A DNA stretch of 64,000 bases from Linnemannia elongata (lineage: Eukaryota > Mortierellomycota > Mortierellomycetes > Mortierellales > Mortierellaceae), in the NCBI GenBank assembly GCA_036320915.1, contig JAXBDG010000011.1:1014501-1078500 (forward strand), in the 5' to 3' direction. The notes beneath the pieces were generated by a model, which was not told the origin of the DNA, searched no databases, and saw nothing but the letters and a program-made list of their open reading frames with translations. Positions within the stretch are counted from its first letter, which is position 1. Each line of letters begins with the position of its first letter. Below, one piece after another: positions 37,301 through 51,568 of this stretch. Both the position numbers and the translations under genes were made by a program.

Positions 37301-40052
37301 CACTGTGGGTTTGAGTGTGCTGGATCATGTTGTCGTAGCGACTGAAGGTACGTGGGCAGTTCGCGACTATGCATTTGTATGGCTTCTCCCCCGTGTGCTT
37401 CCTAAAAAAGAGATGACAAGAAAATGAAAAAAAAAAAAAAAAAAAAAGGATAGAGAGAGTGAGAATGAGAAGGAAAGGTACAAGTGATATGGTTTAACGC
37501 ACCCCAAGGAGGTTCGGGTTCATCAAAAAGGAGGTCAGTCAGGTCATGGAGATGGCCGGCGATAAGGAGACGCAAAAAAAAAAGGACTGCACGGACATAG
37601 GACACAGCCAGTCCCATCTCATCAACGACAATGACCAAAAGAATAGGCAACGAATAAGCACGGAAAGACAACATTCTCAGCTCGTCCTGTGTCCCGCCTT
37701 GACCCTGCGTGAGGGACAAAAAGGAACACAGACGCATACAGACACACACACATAAACAAAGAGAGAGAGAGAGAGATACATACATGCGCACACACATCAC
37801 ACACAGACAGGGAGATAAACAAAACAAAACAAGAAAAAAAAGAGACTAACAGATCTTTTTTTTTCCTTACCTTTCATGTCTGGCCAAGTGTTCACTTCGG
37901 GTAAACACCATGTTGCATCCCGGGTAGCCCGTGCACTGGAATGTCTTTGGAGAAGAGCTGGACCCAAGCCCACCACTACCCACGCCTTTGCCAACACCCT
38001 TGACCGTCGAAGATTTGCGGACAGGTGGCGAGGCTTGAGATTCTAGTGACATGCGCTGTTGTTGCTGTTGGTAAAGGTGCTGGGGGACGGTTGATGACGA
38101 TGATGTTGTCAATCCAGCTGAGCCAGACATGGAGCCGGTAGAGGAGGTGCTGGTGGTTGATGTTGCAGAGGCTGACTTTGGATGGTTTGACCAGCTGACG
38201 TTAACGTTGCCAGGAAGGTCTTGTCCGGTCTCGTCCTGTCGATAAGAAGAAGAATCCACGCTGCTGACGCTGCTTGAGCTGCTCCGTTTGGTCTTAATCT
38301 TGGTGGGGACAAAGAGAAGATCAGCGAGACTCCTGCGTTTGTTGTTGAGGGAAGGGCCACTGGGGCTGAGGACAGGAGGGTGGTTGGAGGTGTATCCTGT
38401 CTGGTCAAAGGACAGAGGGGCGTGGTTCATAGAAGGGGAAAATCGACCGTGTGCAGGCGGTGCTGCTCCTTGTTGTGTTCCTGTGGATAGGGAGAATGAG
38501 GAGGATAAAGGCTGTGAGGAGGATGAGGATAATGATGAGTGGTCGGGAGTGGCTGCAGAAGAGGAGAGATGGGCGGGAGGAGGGGGAGGCGAGGAAGAGG
38601 AGGAGGAGGAAAGAGAGGGGCCTGAGGCTCTTCCCATCATCCACTTTTGTTGATGGTGATACTCTAAAGAAGATGAGTCGATTGACTGTTGTTGCTGTTG
38701 TAGAGGATGAGAGGAAGAGTGTTGTGGAGGGAGGTCTAGTTTGGATGAAGGGGAGATAGGAGCAGGAGGGGATGAATCGTGGAATGACTGGTCTGGGCGA
38801 ATGCGTCGCTGCTGCTGCTGTTGTTGTTGCTGTATGCTGCTGTTATTACTATTAATGTTGTTACTGTAGTTGTTGTTGTTGTTGTTGATTTTAATGCGAC
38901 CATGGCTTGACGAGGTGGTAGTGTGAGGAGAGGGAAGAAAAGAAGAAGAGGAGTACGGCAAATAAGTAGGAGAGACAGGACTTCCTGCTGCCCTATCCTC
39001 GTCCCTGTCTCTGTCGTAGTTGTTTTCGTCACCTCCTGCTCCTCCTGTGGCTGCTGCTTGACTGGCATGATGAGTAGCTCTTTGTGCCCTCATGATGCTA
39101 CTCTGCTCCCCTTCCTTTCCTCCTCGTTCTCGTCCCACCATCGCCCCTGCTGCTGCTGCCCGAGACACCTCCTGATCCTCTTCCTCTGTCATCTTCAGCG
39201 CTGAGCCGCGTCTCTTTTGCTGTCCAGAGTCAAAAGTTGATCCCGTGTCGGTCTCTGGAGTGTCTTCCTCTTCTTCCTCCTCCTCTTCACTTCTTGTCGG
39301 TGGTCGACCCACTCCCACTTTGCCAAAAGGATTCTGAGACAATGAAACAACTATTGTTGATGGAGATTCTGCTGGTGGAGGTGACAATCGTGTTGTTGTT
39401 GTTGTTTCCGATGTGGTGGGTATAGTGGGCCTACTCCTCCTTCTCTGAGTCTCTGGTGAGGAAGAAGAATCAGGAGTAGGGTGGGGAGGTGTTTTCATAA
39501 CTGCTGTTGTTGGAGAGTGCGTGGCTGAATGAGGTGGCGAGGGAGAAGTAGATGAGGATGAGTGGGAATGAGTGTGACCGTGGGAGGGATTCGAATGGCG
39601 AGTGGGAGAGGAAGAATGAAGAGAGTGAAAGGAGGCTGATGAGGTAGGAGGGGGAGGTGATTCCATCGAGATGATCTCATGGCGCAAAGAGGACCGGTTC
39701 CAAGGCACGGTTGCAGTCGACAATGGCAAGGCTCCTGCGGTGGAGGTGGAGGTGAGCAACGGGAGGGGGACTGAAGTTGTTTCTGGGGGAGGATGATTTG
39801 AGGCCAAGCGGGCTGCGGCAGATGTAGGCGAAGAAGAGGATGAAGAGAGGGGCGAAGAGGTTGATGGGGATACTGACGAAGAGGAAGAGGGTGGTGAGGA
39901 GGCGGAAGAAGAAGGAGGAGAAGAGGAGGACGACGACGAAGGTTGAAGGGGAAGAGGAAGAGGGTTGTTCCTATTGCTGTTACTAATGGACGGAGGGTAG
40001 GTGTGCGAATGGAGGGGATATCGATAATGCGGGTCACCACCGCCATTGTTGC

Positions 40053-40101
<49 letters not shown>

Positions 40102-40929
40102 ACGATGGATGGCCACGCTGCTTGCTCGTCGCTCTCGTTTATGCTCTTTATGCTCGTGCTCATGCTCTCCTCTTTCCCAGGGAGAAGGCGACGGAGGCAG
40201 GGCATGGGCCTGCATCGATGGACGACCGTTTATAGGAGCTTGTGCGACGATAGGAGATGATCGACGGTCATTGTCGTCCTTCTTTGGCGAGTCGATGTTC
40301 TTAAAACCAACGGTGGGCAAAAGATGAGAGCCCATCGAGAGGTCTACAACCCGATGTTGCTGAATGTCATTGCTGCTGCTCTCATGCATCGAAGTCGACG
40401 GTTGACTGTACTGCGGGTAGTGGTGGATGCTATTATGAGGTTGATGCTGTTGATGATGATAAGGATGGAACTGGTACTGGTGCTGCTGATGCTGATGCTG
40501 ATGCTGATGCTGTGGTGCACGCGGGTAAGATTGTTGTTGATGCAGTTGTTGCTGAGTGGGTGAGGAGGAGGGTGATGCAGTGGGTGAAGACTTTTGGTTC
40601 TGTTCAAGCAGTCGTCCATCGCTGTCGTAGCGGTACCGTTCCTGCTCTCGTTCGGGAGCCGAGTATCCGCGGAAGTGGCGGGCGTGGATGGAAGAAGATG
40701 ACGATGATGAAGAAGCGTTCTGTGGGCTCTCGGTTGAGAAGGCGGCAATGTCGTCAAGGGCGTTATCGGAGGAGAGGTAGTGCTGGCTGCGATCATGGCG
40801 GGCGCTGGGACTGTACCCAAGATAATGGTCGCTCGTGGATGCTGAAGATGACGATGAGGGGAGGTGGAGGGAGAGAGGCGAGGATGAGGATGAGTACCGG
40901 GATGCGGATGACGATGAAGGCTGCACCAT
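34308..40929 (-). CDS. Very large C2H2 zinc-finger transcription factor (two fingers, low-complexity)
   Basis: Two exons: 40929-37871 and 37401-34308; 6153 nt, 2050 aa. The single 469-nt intron falls between the two fingers. Finger 1 is C999-x5-C1005...H1018-x3-H1022 and finger 2 is C1030-x4-C1035...H1048-x3-H1052, joined by the canonical TGEKPY linker. The RSEH and RYDN helices resemble fungal Msn2/Com2/Usv1-like pairs that bind C-rich boxes, though the target cannot be assigned. Residues 1-990 are Ser/Pro/Gln/His-rich with an Asn run encoded at 40046-40102. After the fingers lies another low-complexity stretch, then about 1555-1890 a block of ordinary composition ([20 protein letters not shown] and [20 protein letters not shown]) that may be a folded domain I do not recognise. 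A nuclear role is inferred from the fingers. The frame stays open upstream of Met 40929 because the leader is C/T-rich. Confidence 0.87.
40046..40102 (-). repeat. In-frame (AAC)n repeat coding for poly-Asn
   Basis: The plus strand shows uninterrupted GTT units, read as AAC on the coding strand, giving about 18 consecutive Asn in the N-terminal half of the C2H2 factor. The near-perfect repetition suggests active slippage, so the length should vary between strains. Confidence 0.85.
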
Positions 40930-41019
40930 CGTTCGATAGTATGTGGGTAGTAGTAAGTATCTTGTTGGGGTGATAGGAAGGGGTGAATGAATATAAACAA
41001 AGAGGGAGAGTGAATTATG

Positions 41020-41085
41020 AAGGAAGGAAGGAAGGATGGGAAGGATGGAAGGGAAGGGAAAGGAAGGGAAGAAGGGAAGCAACAA
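41020..41085 (-). promoter_or_regulatory. GGAA-type polypurine tract upstream of the C2H2 gene
   Basis: The plus strand has repeated GGAAGG/GGGAAGG units with no C, about 90-155 bp before the ATG at 40929. On the coding strand it is a TTCC/CTTCC polypyrimidine tract, placed like the tracts in front of other genes in this window. Confidence 0.45.
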
Positions 41086-41426
41086 ACAATAACGAACAAC
41101 AAACAAAAAGGGTGGTTATTGCGCAAAAGAGTACTCAATGTGTATTTAATTTAATGAACAAAGGACGATGATGATGACAATCGATTATGGCGGGAGAAGT
41201 GTCCTTTGAATAAGGAAGGCCAAGAAGATACGACAAAGAGATCAAAAAAAAAAAAAAAAAAAAAGGAGTTCGAACTGCATCCACAGTCATTCGCTCAATT
41301 TTTTTTCTTTGTTGTTTTGCATCTGCAGTCAGATAGGCAGGCAGATGCATTAGCACGAGGAGGGGCACATATGAACCGTTGTTGCTGTTGTGTCACTGTG
41401 TGTATGGGTAGATGATGGACAGATGT

Positions 41427-41464
41427 GTATGTATGTTGTATGTATGTATGTATGTATGTATGTA
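41427..41464. repeat. (GTAT)n tetranucleotide microsatellite
   Basis: Roughly nine GTAT units, interrupted once (TGTTGTATG), in the intergenic interval upstream of the C2H2 gene. Confidence 0.85.
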
Positions 41465-42181
41465 GGTGCTTACATCGCTCAGATCCCATGGCGCCTGGTT
41501 GGACTCCTGTTGCTGCTGGAATGATTGCTGTTTATTTGCTTGGGACTGTCTGTGCCCCAGTGATCGTTGTTAAATAATGAAGCGCCTTTACTGCTTACGA
41601 TTAGCAGTGTTGAAGTAGATGAAATGACGAAAGTAGAGCCGGAATGGTGGATTGCTGAAGAGTTTGTGGATGCGACAGAAGGAGTGAATGGATGTTCTTG
41701 TTTGTGTTGTTATTCTGCTATTGCAATGCTGTATTTTGAATTCGTTTGTTTGTTGGCTGTGAAAAGAGGAGTGGCAGATAAAGTGAGAAAACTAAAAGAG
41801 GGTTGAAGGGTCAAAGAGATACGAAAGAGAGGGAATTCTCGTCCTGATTGAATGACTGAATAAGTGAGTGACTGACGACGACAAAAGGGTCCGAGGAAGG
41901 AGGGAAGAGTGGCGATTATGGGGCCGATGAGTTGAAGGCATTGGCCAGGTTTTTGATACCGGACCCAAGATGCCAAGGTGCGTGTCTGTGTCTCAGGTTC
42001 AGAAAAAAAATGTCACTACGATCGATATGATTGGGCCCGTTTCTTTTGGGCCAGCTGGTTGCTTGGTTGCACAGTAAAAGGGGGATGATACACTGTGTGA
42101 GCTGTGAACGAGACAGGGGCGGATTAAAGAGAAAGGGCAGGAGGACTGAAGAGAGAGAGAGAAAGAGAGACAACGACGTAC

Positions 42182-42183
<2 letters not shown>

Positions 42184-42250
<67 letters not shown>
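42184..42250. repeat. Long (GT)n dinucleotide microsatellite
   Basis: About 31 uninterrupted GT units followed by one imperfect unit. Alternating purine-pyrimidine sequence of this length can adopt Z-DNA under negative supercoiling and is highly slippage-prone. Confidence 0.9.
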
Positions 42251-45098
42251 TGAGTACGTGTTGTACTAATGAAAGGAAATACAATTGAATAAAGGGAGTC
42301 ATTTAAACGCGTCTTAGAAGTGGAAGAAAAAATCGCGTTTAGGATTTGCGCGATGAGACTTTTTTCTGTGTTATTGATTGTGGTAGTGTGTCTGTGTGTT
42401 TAGGGCGAAGCAAAATAGAGTAGAAGTGTGTCATAGATAGTGATGTTGATGTATGCGCACGATTGCAAAATAACATGAGAGCGAAAACGGCTGACAAGAA
42501 TAAGGGCGAGAGTGAGCGATATCGATTGTCAGTTGTATTTTTACGCCTGTCTTTCTCTGCCAAAAGGTGCCTAGCTCATTCACACATTAATTCATTTGAT
42601 TTTTCGTTTCAACCCATCGGCCCATTGGCAAATCAAACAACCCAACAAAAACAACAAGAAAAAAGTACACCATCTGGCCATCCATCACTTCGCATTGCAT
42701 TGCGTCAACGGAGTGATACCTGCAGGAGAGGAAAACAAGGATGACAAAAAATAAGAAAAGAGTAAGGTGAAGAGAATCGCAGAAGAAAAAAAAAGGGTGA
42801 GGCTGGTAAATCAAGACAAAAACAAACAGACTTTCGGCATATAAGACGGAAAAAAATTTGCCTTCGTTGTGCAGGCTGCCCCTTCCCCTTACTCCCTGTT
42901 TTTGTGTCCCTGGAGTTCATTGAACCATGTGCAAGGGAAGTCATATTTTTACCTTCAGAAAAAGATCTCAAGGCGCTTAAGAAACGATAGGAAACAATGA
43001 ACAATTGAACACCAGAAAGATCTTTGAAAACCTGAATGAAGCGTGCTAATTGATTTTACAAAACCTGGTAGAACAGATGACGGTGAAGTATAAGTTCAAG
43101 TTGAAAGACCACAGTGAAAGTGAAAATGTAAAAGATGAGTGAATAATGCGCTGGTCGAAAGTAGGGGTTTAACTGGCGATGGACAAAAAATGTAAAACGT
43201 TATGTTTAGGCCGCGTTCAAAGAGGCGATGGTGGTTACTCAAAAGGCGGACCCAAATAAAAATCGCACTCATGCGTACCCGTTGAATTGAATTAAAGCTT
43301 GTGAAAGCAAAGAAAAAAACAGGGAAGAGCAGTAGACCATGGTTTGCGTCTACCGCGAAAATCATCTCACGATATCCTAAACAGCCCTTGTCCTACGAAA
43401 AGACGCGAGCTCAAAAAATGAATGAGGTCTCCAATCATGGGAAAAGGGGCACAAGAGTTATAAACGGTGAACATGATTCAGCAAGGTCAGGTCCCCATGC
43501 CAGACCTACGGGTGAATTGGAAGGGAAGAGCAGTGTGGTATTGTTAGTTGAGAGAGAGTCGCTTTCCATGCTGAGTCGAATGGGCCATGATCAAACCTAC
43601 TGTATCAAAGACTCACAAAGGCTGAGAAAATTGACGAGTGCATTTATTGTTTATTGAGGAGGATATTCATAATTATAAGTCAGGGAGAGAGTCAAGCCCC
43701 CTAAAGCCCTGCTATGCTTGATCTTGTTTCTGTTGCATACAGACACTACTCATACAAAAAAAGGAGGGGGGAGGAGGACGAGTGAGGTAGACTATGAGCA
43801 AGGAACGCAGCAGGTCCAGGTTCAGCCGTCTACTTCTTCCTTATTGCCCTGCCTCTCAGAATTTAAATGCATCTGTGTCATTACTCTTCTCTTGGTATAG
43901 CTATCCTCCAAGTAAAGTGCATGTTGGATCGAGGGGGGTAAAGGAAGAGGAGGGGAGGGGAGAAGAGAGGGATGACAGTAATGCAAGGGGGACGAAGCAG
44001 AACTAACAACTTTTGCCTGGCATTAATGCAACATTATAATCCTCACCACTGAGAGGGGTGAAGACAAGATAAGCATAGCAAGCGAGCAGAAGAAATGCGT
44101 GGAGTGCGAAAGAGAAAAAAGCGGTCAAAGCGATCAATGCAAAGAGAAGCAAAAAAAAGGGCAGGGAAAGGAAGTGAAGGAAAAACGCACATTAGCGGAC
44201 AGATAATAGGTTTCCCTTTTCTCCCACTTACCCCCCTATTGCCCTCCACTGGCCAATTGAGCATAACCCATTGTTTTCCTCATCTTGCCTTTACTGCTTG
44301 TTCGCCCTATTCTTTCCCGCATCCTTAGATGATTGTTTACGACACTTAAACAAACATATAACATTATGAGCAAGGATTATGTGAAAAATCACCAATGACA
44401 GAAATGAGAACGCGAAAATATAAACTCAACAATGGAGTAAACATGAGCCACCACTGCCTAAACCATCGGGAACGGCTCATCATTCTCTCGTCGCTCGAAT
44501 GAAAAAGGATAAAAACCACTTTCTGTTCATACTCCTCGTTATCTCAACGCACTTGTAGTTGTTACTGAAAACAATTTGTCACAATGTGGGTTGGACCCTT
44601 CATCCAACTTGATTCAATTTAGCGTGTCCATAACCAAAACTAAGTGGGCTTCTCAAACGAGGTCTTTTTTCTCATTCAACTCCTTGCCCCTCTTGACTCG
44701 TGTAACTGTTGTGCACATCCGTAGATTACTCCGAACAAGATCAACATGAAGGAGAAGGGAACACCCATTTTCACTATGAGCAAAAGCAAAGGGATGGGGA
44801 CAGGGATCAAAACGCCGTTTTTTTCTTCCTACACGGGGTTACGCCACTTCTTCTTCGTACTCCCTCATCTCCTTTTTTATATACAAAACGTAACAAGTTG
44901 AACGCGTCTGACGAGAAGTAATATAGTAACAGGATAGTGCCCATGGTGGACGTCCTAAGGGTGTCTCAACAAAACGGCCAAAGGCATTGAATGTGTGTGA
45001 AAAAAGGTCAGGGTCACCGACCATCCCTGTTGAACCAATAAACTCAAAAACACAAACCAAAAGAGTAAGGCAACGTCCGTGCATCTCTCATCCCTCCC

Positions 45099-45105
45099 TT
45101 TTTTT

Positions 45106-45144
<39 letters not shown>
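45099..45144. repeat. 46-nt poly(T) tract
   Basis: T residues at 45099-45144 are interrupted by one G near 45106. No retroelement-like sequence precedes it on either strand, so it is more likely a simple homopolymer than a retroposon tail. It lies about 490 bp beyond the helicase stop codon. Confidence 0.85.
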
Positions 45145-45145
<1 letters not shown>

Positions 45146-45635
45146 TACGGTTGTCCTATCCTGCATTTCACCCTCCTTTCTTTCGCCCCTTATTTTTCCT
45201 TTGGCGCCCGGCGCGGAAGTAGATTCACCAGAAAAAAGAGTCCAACTCTACTGCTCTTGCTCTATGTAGAAAGGTGCAAAGAGGACCCCAGACAATAGTA
45301 TCCCCAGGAACTCTTGTTTCATCTTTATGTTCGGCACAGAGGTAACCATGATCACCAAAGTCATTTAACAAATTTACTTTATTTTATTTTTTCATGATAA
45401 ACTCTTCGCCGTTAGGTGAAGTAGGTCGTCGCTAAAGTCGTGCCGCTCAACTCCCAGTCGATGTTTTGATAATCAGAAGATTAAGGAACTTCTCATAACA
45501 TCATAGTATTGAAACAAACAGCTGTGAAACGCAGGAAGAAAGAAATGAATCCAGTGTCAGATCCATTTTCAGATGTCTTTGGTCGGGCATTGAAACGAGG
45601 GTGTGTGCATAAGCCCTTTAATTGAGAAGCAATAA

Positions 45636-48519
<2,884 letters not shown>

Positions 48520-48925
48520 GATGAATAAAGAGAAGAATAGAGAGTCCAACTTGCCTCCGCAACTGATCCTTTTTTTTATCTTCAAAGGTTTCTTGCATAA
48601 GAGAGTCACAATACTCAGTCTACTCCCCATTACTCGTTTTCATTCCATTGTTTATCACTATTGCGCATTATCGACTCGCACAGAGTTGTGAGAGGACTGA
48701 AAGAGTGAAATCGTTGACCTTGAGGACTCTCTTACACAGCGGCCGCGTTTTACGTTTGATCAATGACACTGGTTAAGTTATCGGCGGTGATGCCTGGATG
48801 GGGGTCAACCTTCTTCCTACTTCCATCCAAATGAACTCGTTATATCCATTGCGCGAGACGGCTAGTTGAGAGCTGTATTTTTTCTTGTCAGAGCAATTCC
48901 TGTGTCAAGGACAACCTGTCTACAT
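48520..48925. other. Short gap between eIF4E-like stop and helicase start
   Basis: These 406 bp must hold the 3'UTR of the eIF4E-like gene and the promoter of the helicase gene, both on the minus strand. A NotI-type GCGGCCGC site lies at about 48740. No coding or RNA gene was seen. Confidence 0.4.
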
Positions 48926-50323
48926 CTACTTGTTGAAATGGTCATGGTCCTTGTGGGCTACAATATATACAAGAACAAGACAGCGCGGGATTAGAGAGAG
49001 AAGGAGGGAGGGAGCGAGAGAGCGAGCGCAGACGCCCCTTGGTAGAGCTTTAACCACTTCGATAAAATACAAAACTAATCTTCGAGTCTCGATAGTTACC
49101 TTTGTAGAAGGGCGACTGGATCTCGACATCCTTGAGAGAGTCGACGTTGGCCAAGATCGCGATGACTTTATCCATGACGGCGCTGCTTTCCTTGAGGGAC
49201 GAGTCCATGTTCCAGATCTGAAAGATGTCAGAGTTCCACCGCGCTGACACTGACAATCCAAAAATCTCGTCACCTATGGTTGTAATCCAAATTGTCATAA
49301 GACAGCGTCAATCAAGGTAAACAGTCGAAAGAGTATAGCGAAACAACAAATTCAAACAAACATACGAAACAAAAAAAGTCGGATGATGTACCTGGCGCGA
49401 TAGTATCTTCAAACTGTTCGCCAACTAAGGCCATGAGCAACTCCCTCCAGACCACAGGAGTACTCGCTTTGGCTATCCTAAAGTTCCAGGCGCCTCCTCG
49501 CTCGTTCTGGGGGTCCTCCCATAGTGGCTTGACTCCTTTGTGCATAAAGTGCAACGAGCATCGCAATGCCAGCTTTTCAGGACCGGCCGTGTTGTTGTAC
49601 ACCGACCAAAAACTCTAATAATGAAAACGAAAAAGAGATCGAAAACGAATGTTAGGAGTCCGTCTTTACTTGTTTTTCTTATGCGCCTATGTTCAAATCA
49701 CCATCACTTCGAGATTTGGCGTCTCGATAACGAGAGTGCATGATGACCTGTCTACTATTGCAAAACAGTTTGAAAGATATCTGCCCTTGCTCATACTTGG
49801 ACTGTGTCAGCCTCTGCAACTGTCTTGAGATTCTCGGTGTACGATGCTGGAGTGGCATTGGCAACATACCTATTTATTCAAATGTCCAAAAAGATGAAAG
49901 GCACAACTTTAGTAAGGTTCAAGACTAACACTCTCCTTCTCGTCCTCCTATTCCTTGTCATTATCTGCATGGTGTGTGCCTGAGTTTTTTTTTCTTTTTC
50001 TTTTTTTTTTTTTTTCTTTTTGCCAAACACTCTCCCCCTCATAGTCCCTAGTTATTTTGAGCTTACTTGTCGTGCCAAAAAGTCCACTTGCGTTTGAGAG
50101 GAATCTTGGTCATGATGACATCTGAGGGAATCGGCGTAATCGTCACTGCCGGAACTGCTCCTGCTCCTGAATTAAGCTTCGAGTCGAATGAAGTAGCCTG
50201 CTGTTGCTGTGGCTGTCGAAAGGAGTGTTGGCCAAAGGCGGTACTGCCAACGATAAGAGGCCTTTCCCGTCCAATGATACCGGAACCGAGGCCCATGCTT
50301 GAAGAAACGACTGAGGGTGGCAT
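48926..50323 (-). CDS. EIF4E2: eIF4E-family cap-binding protein, class II (4EHP/eIF4E2-like)
   Basis: Five exons: 50323-50067, 49869-49797, 49614-49392, 49273-49100, 48957-48926; 759 nt, 252 aa. The first 70 residues are disordered (Ser/Gly/Gln). The eIF4E fold starts at PLKRKWTFWHDK, with Trp80 and Trp83 matching human eIF4E Trp43 and Trp46. SYTENL puts Tyr96 where Trp56 stacks on the cap, which is the hallmark of class II members. Trp142-Glu143 in PLWED match Trp102-Glu103, Trp113 in SFWSVYNN matches dorsal Trp73, and GGAWNFRI and LVGEQFED follow. The last coding exon is only 32 nt and gives AHKDHDHFNK before TAG, parallel to the YKTH end of the family. Role: binds mRNA 5' caps, often as a translational repressor that competes with eIF4F. 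A housekeeping class I eIF4E should lie elsewhere in the genome. Confidence 0.9.
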
Positions 50324-51568
50324 TATTAGGGTATTTGTTGTGTTCTACTAGGGTGGAGATTGAAGCAGTGGTGGTGAGTATGAGTTGAACTGAAAGTGAA
50401 AAGGAAGGAGTGAGGCAGCCCTCTCTTTTTTTCACTGCCATGGAAGTCATTGTCCATGTGGGGCATGAGCAATGAACCGTCCTGGTGAATTTTTTTTTTT
50501 CAGGGCCGACATGAGCTTAAAAGTATTATTTGACTTACAGAACGGGGTAAAGGGGAAGGAGGGAGAAGGGGCGAGGAAGAAGGGTATATGGGTAAGTGTG
50601 GGTGAAAAAAGACGGGGTCAGCGGGGGGAGACTGTGAGTGGGGTGTGGCAAAAAGTGAGGGAAGAGGTGAAAGAGAAAAAAAAAAAAAAAAAGAAAAAAG
50701 AAAAAAGAAAAAGAAAATGAGGATTGAAAAGATACGACAGTTAAAGCAAAATGAGACCAAGAAGCAGAAAAGAAAAAACAAAGGGTAGTAACGACTGCAA
50801 AACGAAGGGCTCTCAACAGGCGTTGCTATGGTGTTTTTTTTTCTTTTTTTCTTTCGGGCTTTGTTTCTTTCTTTTTCTTGTGTGTGGCACACAAACAAAT
50901 ACTGAGTAATGAGGTCATGCCCCCGTCGTTGTCGTTAGTTATCCTTGGGTCAGCCAGACAATCCCGTCCCACCCCGCCCTGTCCTTCAATCATTTGTCTG
51001 GGCTGCCCATGTACAGTACAAATCCTCATTCTCTCCTCTCTATTCTTCTTCACTGCTGCATTGCCAAATGAATGGCGGCTGTTGAAGCATGAGCCCCTTC
51101 CCCCTTTCCTTCTTTGTCTCATCCAAAATACTTTCTCCCTCGGAACACACACACAACCCCTCGACAGCCAGTGGATGTCCCCATGCACGCAATTCAGCAC
51201 CCTGCAAAACTAGGGATGAACATAAATAAGAGAGCTGGAGAGCGCAGGGGCCAGAAGACTACGAGATCTGCAACTGAAACTGACACTTATGCCCTGGTTG
51301 TGCCTGAATGATAATAATAGTTAATTCGATACCGTTGAACATGAAACACCGCACTTGGATTCCCCCATCTCCCCTGGTTCAAGAATAAATACGATGTAGG
51401 TTTGTGCTAACTATGCGCTCTTGTACTCGAGCGACAGGTTTATTAAAACTACATTAGGGTGGATGGTTCAATTTGTACATGAGATTATAAAAAAAGTTTG
51501 GGTATGAAGAGTATGCCTATATATATATATATATCTTTCTCTCTCTCTCTCTCTCTCTCTACTTAGCC
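50324..51568 (-). promoter_or_regulatory. Promoter/leader of the eIF4E-like gene and 3' region of the PH-LRR gene
   Basis: About 1.2 kb. From about 50540 to 50760 the plus strand is purine-rich (GGGGAAGGAGGGAGAAGG; AAAAGAAAAAAG runs), so the eIF4E coding strand carries a polypyrimidine tract 220-440 bp before its ATG. A T-rich run at 50834-50875 and C-rich sequence at about 50990 follow. No gene was recognised. Confidence 0.45.
51518..51561. repeat. Compound (AT)n(TC)n microsatellite beside a stop codon
   Basis: About eight AT units run into eleven or so TC units, ending 7 bp from the PH-LRR gene's stop codon (TGA at 51571-51569). On the mRNA this reads as (GA)n then (AT)n at the very start of the 3'UTR. 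Confidence 0.85.

Larger units (their letters stand above)
41086..45635. other. Long interval without a recognisable gene, microsatellite-rich
   Basis: About 4.5 kb between the C2H2 promoter and the stop of the helicase gene. It holds an A-run (41244-41264), (GTAT)n (41427-41464), a long (GT)n (42184-42250), purine-rich stretches (for example 43935-43970) and a 46-nt T-run (45099-45144). The longest frames (for example 118 codons at 43301-43657) have no family resemblance and irregular composition. Long leaders or a non-coding transcript are possible. No tRNA, snRNA or rRNA signature was found by eye. Confidence 0.5.

Noticed and set aside
40930..41106. In-frame extension of the C2H2 protein upstream of Met 40929, resembling a hydrophobic signal segment
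   Set aside because: It has no ATG at its start and its Phe/Leu/Pro/Ser content follows from the TTCC-rich leader. A signal peptide makes no sense on a zinc-finger factor.
40344..41138. 264-codon minus-strand frame overlapping the C2H2 N-terminus in another phase
   Set aside because: It is a low-complexity Ser/Thr/His/Ile frame. The alternative phase leads without interruption into the zinc fingers and is therefore the real one.
43301..43657. 118-codon frame in the 4.7-kb gap
   Set aside because: No family resemblance, irregular composition and no splice or codon pattern like its neighbours; about the length expected by chance here.
45099..45144. Poly(A) tail of a retroposon or processed pseudogene
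   Set aside because: No element body, internal promoter or target-site duplication was recognised beside the tract on either strand.
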